Origin: Micropterus salmoides
Lineage: Eukaryota > Chordata > Actinopteri > Centrarchiformes > Centrarchidae
Assembly (NCBI RefSeq): GCF_014851395.1
Contig: NW_024042261.1
Coordinates: 35,055,942-35,119,941, forward strand
DNA: 64,000 nucleotides
Direction: 5' to 3'
In this document: positions 12,961 through 23,559 of the stretch, one piece after another
Layout: each line of letters begins with the position of its first letter
Numbering within the stretch: the stretch's first letter is position 1
The notes under the pieces: model-generated
What the model was told of the DNA's origin: nothing
Databases searched by the model: none
What the model saw: only the letters and a program-made list of their open reading frames with translations
Translations under genes and position numbers: made by a program

Positions 12961-13490
12961 CACACACATAAGAGAAGCACATGGCCTGGACTACCTGCCA
13001 TTGGTATCCAGATGCCGGAGAACAATTGTGAATTCTTAAATGTAGCTTTAGTCAGTGTATATTAGTTTGTGTAACAAAGAGAGCTGTCACCCTACCGGGA
13101 TTCAAACCCGCGTTTACAGGGTACCAAACATGCAACTTGACCGCAACGTCAAAAAGCTAGGCTTTGATGGAGATGAAGGTGGACATGGAGGAAGAAGAGA
13201 AGGTGGGACCCGGCACTGCAACTGCTCCTCCCATGTGCACCCATTTTGCACCAGAGCAAGCCGCAAAGCTCCTCCACCTCCTGCTGTATATTTTCCACTA
13301 CATGTTGTGGCACATGGTAGGGACTTTGGTGAATTGGTCGTCCATCCTTTAGGCGAACAACATGCTCAACGAGGGGGTTTCTCCCAGGACTGCCAGCTAA
13401 GAGGGAATGGGTCTTCTCGAAGACCTGGAGGAGCTGTGCAGGGTATGATTTCTCTTTTTGTTTAAGACTATACCATGCATTTCTGTCTGT
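12961..13490. other. Insertion-like sequence unique to block A, unclassified
   Basis: About 530 bases with no counterpart in block B, where a LINE relic lies instead. It includes a tRNA 3'-half-like stretch on the minus strand (GGTTTGAATCCCGG near 13098-13112) and short open frames (13055-13465, 13164-13352) with no recognisable product. It may be a worn SINE/composite insertion. Confidence 0.35.
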
Positions 13491-14044
13491 ATTGCAGAGA
13501 TAACAGTTACACCATTTAATTGCAGACCCATAAAACTAGTTTGTATCATATTTTGAACGCACTAGCTTCACCGCACCAGTTTCCCCTACCAGAGTAAATG
13601 TGGTTAAATTCCACCACTGTAAGAAAGTTATCAGACCATTTGAGTTCACACAATCTTCACATCTAACTCTCAGCAAGAAAGCAAATAGGGTATTTATTTA
13701 CTAAAATGTGGAACTTTTTCTACTTTATTAACTTAACTTCAGACTTTCCAGTGGACAGATGTGATGCACACATACAAAAAGAAGGTAGTTTCACACTAAA
13801 TCATAACATCTTCAGGGGTAAATTAAAGGCTTAGTTTATTAATTAATGAAAACGTAATACATGCCTGAAGGCTGTAAAGAAATAAAAAAGGGTGCTGCAA
13901 CAAGGAAGACACTATAATTACTCCTCTTCCCCATTCTTTTCGTTATTATGAAAACAACAGAGCAGCTGATTCATACAAGAGAAAACACTTCAGGATCCAA
14001 ACTGTGACACTTAAAATAAATCTGAACACACTTTACATACTCAC

Positions 14045-14265
14045 ACTTAATCCGACTGTCGCCCTTGGTTGAAGCTAAGTTTTGTATTTCTCTGGCGTGA
14101 AGTGGTGGAACTGCAACACATTCATCCCAAAGTGACCGTCAGCCAGCGCCCATGTCTGCGCGCTCCTGGAGAGACAGAACCAGAAACGAAACCGAAACCT
14201 CAGCGGTCCATGAACGCGGACTCAAGTCCGCCTGCGCTCAGGAGTTTGAGCGCTCCAGGTCTCCC
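14045..14265 (-). promoter_or_regulatory. rhbdd1: rhbdd1 copy A noncoding first exon and promoter side
   Basis: A minus-strand donor (AAGT followed by GTGAGTATG) ends an exon at 14045. Upstream, to about 14265, the sequence is GC-richer than its surroundings. Block B carries the same region (24886-25100) with the same donor, so the duplication included the promoter. The exact start of transcription cannot be seen. An open frame on the opposite strand (14069-14281) is probably incidental. Confidence 0.5.
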
Positions 14266-15400
14266 CATGGGCGACGTATAGGGGAGAAAAAAGTTAGGAC
14301 AATTCCAAGGGCCCCTGACTGACAGGGGCCCCAAAAGATTATTATAAACTAATATCACATTATACATTATATAAACCATCATCACTGAGTATAAATATAT
14401 TTCAAGTATAATAATAAAATGAATGATCTTTGTTTTTACTTGGTTTTGGCAGTAAAATTTAAAAATCCCCATTGACAAAAAAGCAAACCTCCATATTAAA
14501 CGACCACCCCCCTGTATCTGCATGAAATGGTTTAGTCCTGCCTTAGCTCACTGATCAGTGACGTCTTTAGATGCAGGCAGTAGATGCGCCAGAAATACAG
14601 TGTTAATAATGTGGCCTAGTAAACCAAAATCTGGTTTTCAAAAAAGGAAAGAGAGAAAAGAGTGAGAGGAAAGACAAAGGAAAGGATGTCAATCTGGAAC
14701 CCAGTTTTTCCCCAAGAAAGGTGGGCAGCCTTTAGTCTGTGAGTGGTGTTAACCTGTTGGCTTCATGTCCACAGTGAAATAAGATAGCTACAGAGTAGTG
14801 TTAGCCTACATTTCATCAACATTTAATCAGTGCAAGGAAACGCAACTGTAGCCTCCCTGTCCCAGTTAAGAAGGTGAGCAGCACTGTGTTAATGACAGGC
14901 CATTTAGCATCATTCCAGGCAGGCTGTGGGGATTTCTCTGTCTCTCTTGCTCTTTTTACCATAACAAAAAAAAGACAATGAAATATTTAATGACAGAAAT
15001 TCAAACACAAATTATTTTCTCACATAATGATCATTGTCTGTACTGGAAGCTGGACAGCAGCTTAACTCAGCCTGCATGTAAGTTACAGACTATATTAAAA
15101 TAATCCAGTTTGATACGTCAATCATTTAGATTGAATTATGGCCGTTAAATGACATCTATAGATACAGACTTTATTAAATGGTGACATGCATCCTCTATGC
15201 AGACTTGCATGTACAAATCACCAGCAGTAAATATTGTGCTAGTACTAGTATTGAACTACAAGAAGCAAGACACTTGCAAGCCTTTAATTAGAGTTATGTA
15301 AAGCTTTTGATGGGACAGTTAAGTCCTAGAGAAGTAGTGTCAACAGCTGTGCATTTTTTTGTCATGGGGCCCAAAATTCCTGGCGGCCCCTCTGGGCCTA
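14266..15400. mobile_element. About 1.1-kb insertion in block A, absent from block B
   Basis: Alignment by eye to block B breaks after CAGGTCTCCC at 14265 and resumes at about 15401 with CACGCAGGTTTCTCTCC. The inserted sequence starts ATGGGCGACGTATAGGG, has a GGGGCCCC-type palindrome near 14308-14333, and ends with GGCGGCCCCTCTGGGCCTAC. No transposase ORF or obvious terminal repeats. It lies directly upstream of the copy A first exon, so it separates that promoter from its original upstream DNA. Confidence 0.55.
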
Positions 15401-16029
15401 CCACGCAGGTTTCTCTCCACATACGCGGACTGTTTCAGTCCTTGAAGTTTTTTTTCTGTTAGTCTGCTTTAATCTGCTGCTCCAAAATGACTTCAGTTGA
15501 ATAAACACCTCTCTGAAACAATTTAACCTTTATGACAGAAGGATTTATAGCAGGATTGTTGTATTAGACTACATTACTTTTAACTAGGTGTACCAAATAA
15601 TCTGGCAACTCAATGTCTATTCATCAAGAGGTGCGATTTGGTAAATTTCCATTTGTGTAGCCTATCAAATAGCCTACTTACAAATAATATTATTTACAAC
15701 ACGTAATAATCTTATAGGCAAATTGAATATTTTTAATGTAAAATAATTTCAATTAAATTGAATTTTAAAAATCTGAACACATTTTTAGATGTTTACCATA
15801 TAATTACAAAATTGCATTTAGGTATTATGGGGAAAAGATTAATTGTCTAGGGACTGAGATTGTGTTGGTAAATTATCTTCCTACATAAAAGGGCTTACTG
15901 AAAGTTAGACAGTCTTTTTGACAATTTTGAAAATCCTAATTTACTGAACATTGCAGATGGAATAAATCACTGAAAGAAGAAATCATAATAGATTTTAGGA
16001 AAAGCAAAAAAACACCCATGGTCTGTGTA

Positions 16030-16270
16030 AAGGTGGTGGAGAGGGTCTCGCTTTAAGTTCCTGGGAGTACACATAACTGAGAACCTAACCTGGAACCTGA
16101 ACACAATCTACATCTTCAAGAGAGCCCAGCAGAGACAGTTGGTTCCTCCTGAGGACCCTGAGACGGATCAGCTTCTACTGCTGCACAATTAAGAGTGTTT
16201 TAATATTGCTGTACTGTGTGGTATTCTAGCTGCAACGCTGCCGACAAAAAAGACTTGCAGCAGGTTGTGG
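16030..16270 (+). mobile_element. LINE reverse-transcriptase 3' fragment
   Basis: The + strand encodes KFLGVHITENLTWN and FKRAQQRQL-like pieces typical of the C-terminal end of a non-LTR retrotransposon ORF2. The frame breaks several times. It runs into a CA repeat at 16277-16319. Confidence 0.6.
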
Positions 16271-16274
16271 AGGT

Positions 16275-16276
<2 letters not shown>

Positions 16277-16319
<43 letters not shown>
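16277..16319. repeat. (CA)n microsatellite
   Basis: About 21 uninterrupted CA units following the LINE fragment. Confidence 0.95.
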
Positions 16320-16320
<1 letters not shown>

Positions 16321-16776
16321 ATAATATCTCTGTGTTTCATTGCTTCCTATACTTTTTATATTGAGTATTTTGTATTATATTTAAAGTATTTATTTATATC
16401 CATAAGAATGTGTCTCATGTGGCTTAATGTTACATGCAATGACAATATCTATTTAATAATATTTAAAAAACGTGAATCAGGGATGGGCCTGAAACCATGG
16501 TTGAACCACTTCTGCATGGTGAAAACTGACATTGTCCCAAATAACTACATATGTGACCCCTTCACCTTGATAGGCTGGCTCAATTTTCATTGAGAATCTC
16601 AATGAGATGTGCAGCATTGTAGGAGCCAAGTAAAGGCCTACGTCCTACCACACCATCTTCAGATATAGCTACCCACAAAATTAGTGTGTAAAATTACTGT
16701 GTAATTTTGTGTGTTGTACAACTGTACAATTGAACATGTGATTACATGTTTGAAATTACAGCTTTTTTATGATCTG

Positions 16777-17490
16777 TGTTACGACCCCCTGTTGGTCTAG
16801 GTGTGTGGGGGCCATAAACATATAGGCACAACTGGTATAGATCTTAACAAGGTTGTTCTGTTTATTGGTAACAGAAGAGATGTAGACAGGTAACAAAAAA
16901 AAACACCTGAAAAACGAGGGTGCTGCGAAAATAACAAACCAAGTTAAAATAAAAAGGTCCTCAAAAGGAGGCCTGTACCTATCTATCGTTTTAAGCAGAG
17001 TTGATTCTTGCTACAAAAGAACACAAAGAGCACAGCACCCACTCCACCTGGTGAAAACTAACACAATAGTAAACAAAACAATAAGTGAATTTCTCCACTG
17101 CACCCAATGTGGAGCTAACATACAAAGGTATGCAAATGGTTTCCCTAAACACAATGTACAGCTAATAAGCAAGGAAGGTGGATAGTTCCACTAAACACAA
17201 AGTACAACTAACAGGCAGGCTATGCAGTCAATACCAGCGGCACACAAGTCAACAGGCGGTGACAAGCTGCCTGGAGCAACAGGTGGACTCTCCTTATGAG
17301 CCGGAGGTAATTAACGTGGTGACGAGCCATTGGTTGAGTGGAAAACAGAGGGAACCAATGGGCGGTACAGATGTCAGCACCCCAGAAACCAGGAAGTAGG
17401 CGGGTCTTCATTCCCCAGGGACACAGCCTACTTGGTAGAGGTGAGACAGGGAAAAGGGGAAACACAAAGGTGACAGCGACAGCTGTGACA
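16777..17490 (-). mobile_element. Solo LTR of an LTR retrotransposon, probably Ty3/gypsy-like
   Basis: A 714-bp segment begins TGTTACGACCCCCT and ends AGCTGTGACA, so it has TG...CA ends. It is flanked by the 4-bp repeat TCTG (16773-16776 and 17491-17494), a likely target-site duplication. An AATAAA lies on the minus strand (in CCAATAAACAG) about 90 bases from the 16777 end, so the LTR is probably minus-oriented. No internal gag-pol sequence is present, hence a solo LTR. It sits in the spacer close to the left edge of block B. Confidence 0.65.
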
Positions 17491-17633
17491 TCTGCTTCGA
17501 GTTTTGAGACTTTTTACCACATACTTGCGATAATAGTACCAAAATGATAAAAAAAAAACCTGTAATGACTCTTACTGCTTTGCCTTTGTTCATAAAATTA
17601 AATTTAGCCTGCTGCTCACTCTCCCCTCCTCAG

Positions 17634-17945
17634 TTCTCTGAACTCTACCTCGTCTCGTTGGTGGTCATCCTCATCGGCTTCAATGTTGTGTCGACACCTG
17701 CTGACCGCACAGACCCCACCACCTCCTCTTCTTCGTTGATCTGTGAGGAAGGTTGCTTTGACAATCCTGAGGCCACTCAGCACGACTTCACCAAGCAAGA
17801 AGTGGATGTTAGGATCACCACAGAGGAGGAGGGGGAGGAAGAGGGAGAGGAAGAAGAGCAGCAGGAGGATTCAGAGAAGGAGGGGTGGAAGGAAGAGGGA
17901 GAGAGCTTCAGGGCCATCAAAGAGCCTCGTACGAGGGAAAATTGA
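17634..17945 (+). pseudogene. Orphan duplicate of the SLC35F2 last exon (block B)
   Basis: A preserved acceptor (CTCCCCTCCTCAG) precedes an open frame matching the transporter's last exon: SLVVILIGF, then ICEEGCFDNPEATQ, KQEVD and RITTEEE. It ends at TGA/17945 with a different extreme C-terminus (IKEPRTREN). No upstream transporter exon is duplicated with it. Homology to 4863-5207 starts in the intron at about 17570. Differences from block A are numerous. It could be dead, or serve as an alternative terminal exon if transcription reads through; the sequence cannot decide. Confidence 0.75.
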
Positions 17946-18044
17946 TTGTTGTTGCTATTAGATGCAGCATGAAAATGTGATCTACAGCAAAAAAACCTGT
18001 CATTCATATTTTTTAAACACATGTATTTGTTGAGTTTTGCTTAT

Positions 18045-18230
18045 CATCATTATCAATGGCAGTCACTCGGGGATTGAGTATTACTGCCCTCCTTCTGGGT
18101 CCTTATGAGTCCTCAGGTGGGAGTAGAGGCCAATCCTGGAGCTGCATTTTTTTGGGCAATGTGGGCAGGGGTGTGAAGGAATGGTGGAGGATGTGGTCGG
18201 GGTCTTTCTGGTAGCTCGCTCCTTTTTGAG
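18045..18230 (-). mobile_element. LINE 3' tail fused to rhbdd1 copy B
   Basis: On the minus strand, coding similarity to rhbdd1 stops after HPTEE. It continues in frame into KKERATRKT and a finger CPHCPKKCSSRIGLYSHLRTH, followed by TAA (18083-18081) and a TGATAATGATGATAA-rich tail. C2H2-like CPHC...SRIGL..H..TH endings are known at the C-terminus of some fish non-LTR retrotransposon ORFs. The fragment replaces about 1.4 kb present in block A (about 5290-6700), including the end of exon 7. Confidence 0.65.
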
Positions 18231-19350
18231 TCTGCGTTCTGGAGTCTCCTCAGTGGGGTGGAAAACATAAGCTGGACGTGCAGTTTCTCTCTGCCTGGTT
18301 CCTCCTAAAAAATTATATTATTACTAAATATGCGTGTTTTTGACATTTATTTTGCTCTTATTTGTACTGACTTTAAAATGGTTAACTAGTAGGAATAAAA
18401 GGTTTTGCTCAGCAGAACAGCACACACCAGCCTCCCTTCATTAATTGTAATTTGTCTCTCTTACCTCCATCATTCAGGCTGTTTCTGATAGCCATCTCTA
18501 ACTGCTCTTCATCTGTCAGTCCTGCGATATCAGATTCAGGATTATCGCCTGCATCTCTAGCTGTATAATCTTCTGCATGCTGTGGATCTTCTGAGCGTTC
18601 TCCTCTAGTCCCACTGTAGCCTAAACACACATTTATAATAAAATTAAATAAAATATAGATTAACCCAAAAGTACGCAATAGTGGATGACTCAATACTTCG
18701 CACTCATGGTAGTCTTAAAACATGTCCTAGATTAGGGGTTACAAAATTACTAAGATCAGATACATGTATATAGATTCATTTACATGCTGTAGCACCATAG
18801 GATTACTCAGATAAAATAAACCTCTCTTTGCATGTTTACAGAGGACGGTTGGGTTTAATAAAGAGGTTCCCCAATAAAAAATAAAAATGTCCTTTGTGCC
18901 CCACTGGTTGCAATCTAACTAGCAGTAGAGTGTATCCCTGCTTTTTCAGTATGCCATGAATGCTCTCCTTTTCCATTTTCTTCTTTCATTACAGTCCCTA
19001 GGTGTAGCATCTGAACATTTCCCAGCGGTAGTAACAAAAAAGGCACTGAGGCAAACAGCATCACATTGTTGGTACAATGTATATATTATACCGTATTTCC
19101 CTTTAAAGGGTTTATGGGGATCTACTGGCAGAATAACTATGTTTTCATTAGTGTATAATCACCGAAAAATAAGAATCATGTTGTCGTTAACTTAGAATGA
19201 CCCCTTATGTGTTGCACTCTTATGTTTCTACAGTAGCGCTGAACGGACAAACCAAACGCTGGCTCAAGAGAGGGCCTTTCTCATTTTTGTGGGTTTCAGG
19301 GTCACTGTAGGTTCTCCTACATGTTTGGAACGGGAATGGGAAAGGTGAGG

Positions 19351-20059
19351 TAGAGCCCTGCAAGAATCTTAAATATAGGCACAAGCCCGGACCATGTCCA
19401 TATCAGAATTCTCGGCCAAAGCCCGACTGGAGCCCATGATTTTTATTTCTCCTCACCATAACACAGCCTTTTGCAGCAATTAAATTTTATTAAGTTTAAT
19501 TTTTAACAACAAAGTGGTTATATTTTTTTTTTTCGTTTCCTCATTAAGTTAATTTAGAAAAAATGTGAAATGAATGTATTTGTTTTTTTAAATGACAACC
19601 AAGTGGCTGATCAATTTAGCTTCTTAAATCAACTTGACTTGCCTACAATAAAATCTATACATAAAAAACACTTCAAGCATATCACAATGTTAGTTTAAGC
19701 GTTCATCACCACCACAGTAAAAGCACATAGGCAGGCTGCTGCTGCTGCTGCTGCTGCTGCTTACGAATGGCGTGCAGGAAAACAAATTGGCTATACAATC
19801 TAAACAATTATAATAATAAAAAACAAGCAGGTTGTCTTACCTTACACCTAGGCTATGCATCAAAAATCAAAATTACAGACTGTGTATGTGTGTGTGTTTG
19901 TGTGCGAACAGACTGTGTCATGTGTGTCTCCAGCTTCACCTAGTTTCTTTTAATGGATGCATGTCTAAAACATAAAATGGAGAAGAACATTACAGGCCCG
20001 ATGCCCGGCCCACGCGTGTGAGCTGTGACATAAAAATTGGGCTTGAATGCAGGGCTCTA
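19351..20059. mobile_element. Non-autonomous hAT-like element in rhbdd1 copy B intron
   Basis: A 709-bp element with perfect 12-bp terminal inverted repeats, TAGAGCCCTGCA (19351-19362) and TGCAGGGCTCTA (20048-20059). The flanking 8-mers AGGTGAGG and CGGGGAGG match at 6 of 8 positions, consistent with an old hAT target duplication. No transposase ORF. It contains a (CTG)n run near 19735-19760. It interrupts a MITE and is absent from block A. Confidence 0.7.
19735..19760. repeat. (GCT)n trinucleotide repeat
   Basis: Eight to nine GCT units inside the hAT-like element. Confidence 0.9.
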
Positions 20060-21714
20060 CGGGGAGGCGAGGTGTATTCAGTTGGTTGCAATCTACAACC
20101 TCACCGCTAGATAACACAAAATCCTGCACACTGCTCCTTTAAGTTTGTACCTGAAGAGTTGAAGTATGAACTTGGCCAAGGATTATTTCCATCTGAAGAC
20201 ACAAACTCTGACAGGGAAAAAAGAAACAGATTTCAGAGAATAGTGGAAGAATTGTTAACATGCACTGCTTATCGTTAGCCACTCTTGTCCACTCTTAGAA
20301 ATTAAGAAACTCATTCAACACAAACATTTACCGTATATAAACGGTCTAGAAAGCAACACACACATTCAGACCTGCACTTGTTTTCATGATGGTCTCCAGT
20401 GGACCCACAGTGTAGAGCAAACCCACCAGGATACCTGCCAGGTGGCCAATCAAAGAAGTCCTAAAGCACAGATAAAAAATACACTACGTTAATCAGTAAA
20501 CTAATCAGTGTAATTACTGTACTGTGACGTAGGGGCTACTGCGAACATTTGGAAACTTAACAAAGAAAAGGCCAGCTATTTTTCTCAATATGCATTACTT
20601 TGATTTCTAAGACGTTCCTGTTCCTGTTCTGTGTTGATCACCTGTGAATCTTTCTGTATTATAATTAATGAATGAATTAACCTGAATGTGGTGCTAAAGT
20701 GTGAACAGATTACATACTCAGAACCTGCTCAGAGTTATGTCTTTAATTGCCAAAGTATCTCACCCCGGAGCAATTAGATAGATCAGCACCAGCTCCACCC
20801 AGCTAGCGAAGCGGTTGGACACACGAATATTCAACACGAACGTGACGCCACCTGGGTTATAATGGTTAGTGACCACCTTCAGAGCGAACAGGACACCTAG
20901 AAACACAGTTATATTGAAGAGCTTCATAAACTTGGCATCAAATTCAACAGCATCACAAAAACATAAGATATTTAAGAGGAAGATAAGATGTATTTTTATC
21001 ATGTGAAACTTTTTTTGTTTTAATGCTGCAACTGAAAATAATTTTTCTGACATTGACTTTCTTGATTAATTGATTAATCACTTTATAAAATGTCAGACAT
21101 TTATAAAAGTCTATAAAATGTTGATCTCTAAGGGAAAAATGCATAATCACAATTCACCAGAGCACAAGTTGACATTTTTGGTTTGTTTTGTTCAGCAAAT
21201 ATTCACATTTTAGAAGTTGAAAACAGAAAATTTTAGGCGTCTTTTGGTGTCAATCAACTAACTGATTAGTCGACTAATTTGTGACTTGGCTTTGAAAAAC
21301 TCTACAGAAATACCTTCTTTGTTCAGTTGTTAAAACAACAACACCGGAGGTAGTTTGCACCTGAGAAGCCGACAGCACACTCCCTACTGTGCGATGACAC
21401 GTCTATGAATCCTGCTAACAGATCAGAGTCTTTCATGAGGGTTGTCAGCGCCGCCTGCAGCAGCAGATAGACCAATCCGGTGAGCAGAGAGAAGACTGAC
21501 AGCAGGTAGAGGAACCAGCCTCCGCCCAGACGGCGCTCCAGCCTGATACCTTTCCAGAGGAAGGACACCATGTTGAAGTAGAGATGCCAGTCATCGACGT
21601 GGTGCAGGGGGGGAGAGGAAGAGGCGACGCCAGTCTTTATCCCTGTACACATACTGGAGGCTCACACAGGCCTGACGATTGGATGGACAGAAAGGAGTAA
21701 TTTTACTATAATCA

Positions 21715-22380
21715 GTGGTACATTTACTCAAGCACTGTACTGACAAATTCCAGGTATTTGTACTATACTTCAATGTTATACTTCTACTCTCTATTCTACT
21801 ACATTTCCGTGGGAAATATTGTACTTTATATGTGCCACTAATCTGACAGCTGGAGTTATTTTGCAGATTCAGATTCTATACAATGAGTTTATAAAATATG
21901 ATGAATTTAGAGCTGCAACGTTTAATCCATTAGTTGTCAACTATTATATGAATCGGCAACTATTTTGATAATCAATTAACCAGTTTGAGAAATTTTTTGA
22001 TTTAAATGTGAATATCTTCTGGTTTCTTTACTCCTCTATCACTGTAAACTGAATATATATTTGGGCTGCGGACAAAACAAGATATTTGAGGAAGTTATCA
22101 TGGGCTTTGGAAAACATTTTATTGACCAAACACTTTATCGATTAATTGAGAAAATAATCAACAGTTTAGAGGACAATGAAAATAATCGTAAATTGCAGCT
22201 TTAGAAGAATTGTTGCTTAATAGGATGAGTGAGCTCCACCCTAACCTGCCACAACATTGCTGCTTTCATGTTAATGCATCAATAATAATGATTCAAAAAA
22301 CACTGACAGGTGACATTAGTTATACTTTTGATACTTTTAACTAGTAAAATCCTGAGTAGTGGAGTATTCTTGCGGTGTGA
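21715..22380. repeat. Nested MITEs in rhbdd1 copy B intron 1
   Basis: Outer element: 21715-21905 (AGTGGTACATTTACTCAAG...) and about 22225-22380 (...CTAGTAAAATCCTGAGTAG), the 'tactcaagta' family. Inner element: 21911-22204, from AGAGCTGCAACG to AATTGCAGCTTTAG, the hAT-like 'GCTGCAACT' family. Block A retains only part of the inner element. Confidence 0.6.
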
Positions 22381-22409
22381 AGAAATACACTCATAACCTC
22401 TTTCTGGTA

Positions 22410-22740
22410 GAGTGTCAGATGAGAAGATCAATAACATGCTCATATTTGTCCATCAAATATTTAAGGATTTAGCTTAGCTTAGCACAAAGACTGCAAAAAG
22501 GGGAAACAACATGTCTCTGTCCAACGATAACAAAATCCACCTAGGAGCACCTCACGCCCTATATCCTGTTTCTTTAATCTAAACAATAATCAAAGTGTAA
22601 AATTGTCTTCTGTTTTAGGCTGGGTTATGTGTTTGACTATTTCTAGGTCAGGACCAGTCGCCATGCAAACAGAGGAGGCTCCAAGAAAAAGTCCAGCACA
22701 TAACCTCCCGTGAAAATGACAAATTGTTGTTTTTGAATTG
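22410..22740. repeat. Dispersed teleost repeat, block B copy
   Basis: Counterpart of 11995-12290, sharing GATGAGAAGATCAATA-like start, CACCTCACGCCCTATATC and CCAGCACATAACCTCC. Confidence 0.5.
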
Positions 22741-23559
22741 ACAACTCAAGAGTCCAGTGGCAGAGTGAGTAGCAGTAGAGATGCTCCTAGTGTTTCAGTG
22801 ATGAATTACCTTCATCAGCGGAGCAGCAGGGAACATGTAAAGATACACATTGAATCCCAGGACAGCCAGGGTGACTGCTGGGATGTTGCCCAGACCCTCC
22901 TGGAACAGCTGGACGGCCAGAAGCAGCAGGCCCAACTGGAAACCCCTCTGCATCCTGACAGCACCCTGAGGAGAGGTGGTTAGAGGTTAAAGTTCGACAT
23001 TTTGGTAAATACACTCATTTGCTTTACTGCCAAGAGTTAGATGAGAAGCTTGACACCCCTCTCAAGTGTAGAAACCATTGGCTGTAATGTGCTGGACTAT
23101 TTCCTGTCTGGCACCAGTAACTTCCTGGACTCTGCGCTTGTTGCCTGGCGATTAGTCCTGACCAAGAAATAGTCCAGAAGAAAAACTAAAACCCATAAAA
23201 CACTTTTTCTTATGGATTAAAATAACAATATACAAAATGTTAATTAGTGGACTTTAAAGGTGGGTTTTGTACAGACACAGTCGTGTTTCAGATCCTTTTT
23301 TTACAGTCGCAAAAGTATGTGAACCCTTTGATTTCTGCATAAATTTTTTTAAATTTTAATATTTTTTTACTTTTTTTAAACACACACACACACTTGCTTA
23401 TTGTTATATGTATTTATTTATTTTAATAATTATTTTTACGTTTATATATTTTTTTTATTATTATTATTTTATTTTTTATTAATGCACACAAACACAACTT
23501 TTACTGTTTTATTTCCTTATTTAATTAAATGTATGATATTAATTGTCTTTATGTAATTT

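Larger units (their letters stand above)
15401..16776. other. End of block A and spacer between duplicated blocks
   Basis: 15401-15650 still matches block B (25100-25300), with TTCATCAAGAGGTG in both; homology stops after GGTAAATTT. The remainder is AT-rich, with a LINE relic and a CA repeat listed separately. No host gene seen. Confidence 0.6.
18081..22953 (-). pseudogene. RHBDL4 copy B: frameshifted, with chimeric C-terminus
   Basis: Minus-strand exons parallel copy A: 22953-22810, 21671-21361, 20896-20764, 20460-20372, 20192-20151, 18620-18465, 18304-18081. All splice sites are kept. Exon 2 is 311 nt instead of 310: a C-run (G-run on + strand at about 21607-21613) has seven bases versus six in copy A. 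This shifts the frame after RLFLSP and stops about five codons later. GFSG, IGHLAG and a UIM-like segment (LTDEEQLEMAIRNSLND, with three extra residues upstream) are otherwise retained. Exon 7 lacks the VCP-binding tail and instead runs into a LINE-derived C2H2-like finger. An intact frame would give about 365 residues. The 1-bp change could be an assembly error in a homopolymer; if so, this would be a chimeric protein-coding paralogue. Confidence 0.8.

Noticed and set aside
13085..13160. Possible tRNA gene on the minus strand (GGTTTGAATCCCGG)
   Set aside because: Only a B-box/T-arm-like part is convincing; no full cloverleaf with a 7-bp acceptor stem could be drawn. Probably a worn SINE piece.
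13055..13465. 136-codon open frame on the + strand
   Set aside because: No recognisable domain, low-complexity composition, and it lies in an insertion in the rhbdd1 5' intron.
14069..14281. Plus-strand open frame at the rhbdd1 first exon (also 24906-25202 in block B)
   Set aside because: The two copies do not keep a shared frame or end, so it is probably chance in GC-rich 5'UTR/promoter DNA.
16216..16593. 125-codon open frame
   Set aside because: It spans a LINE remnant and a CA microsatellite; the long His-Thr run is an artefact of the repeat.
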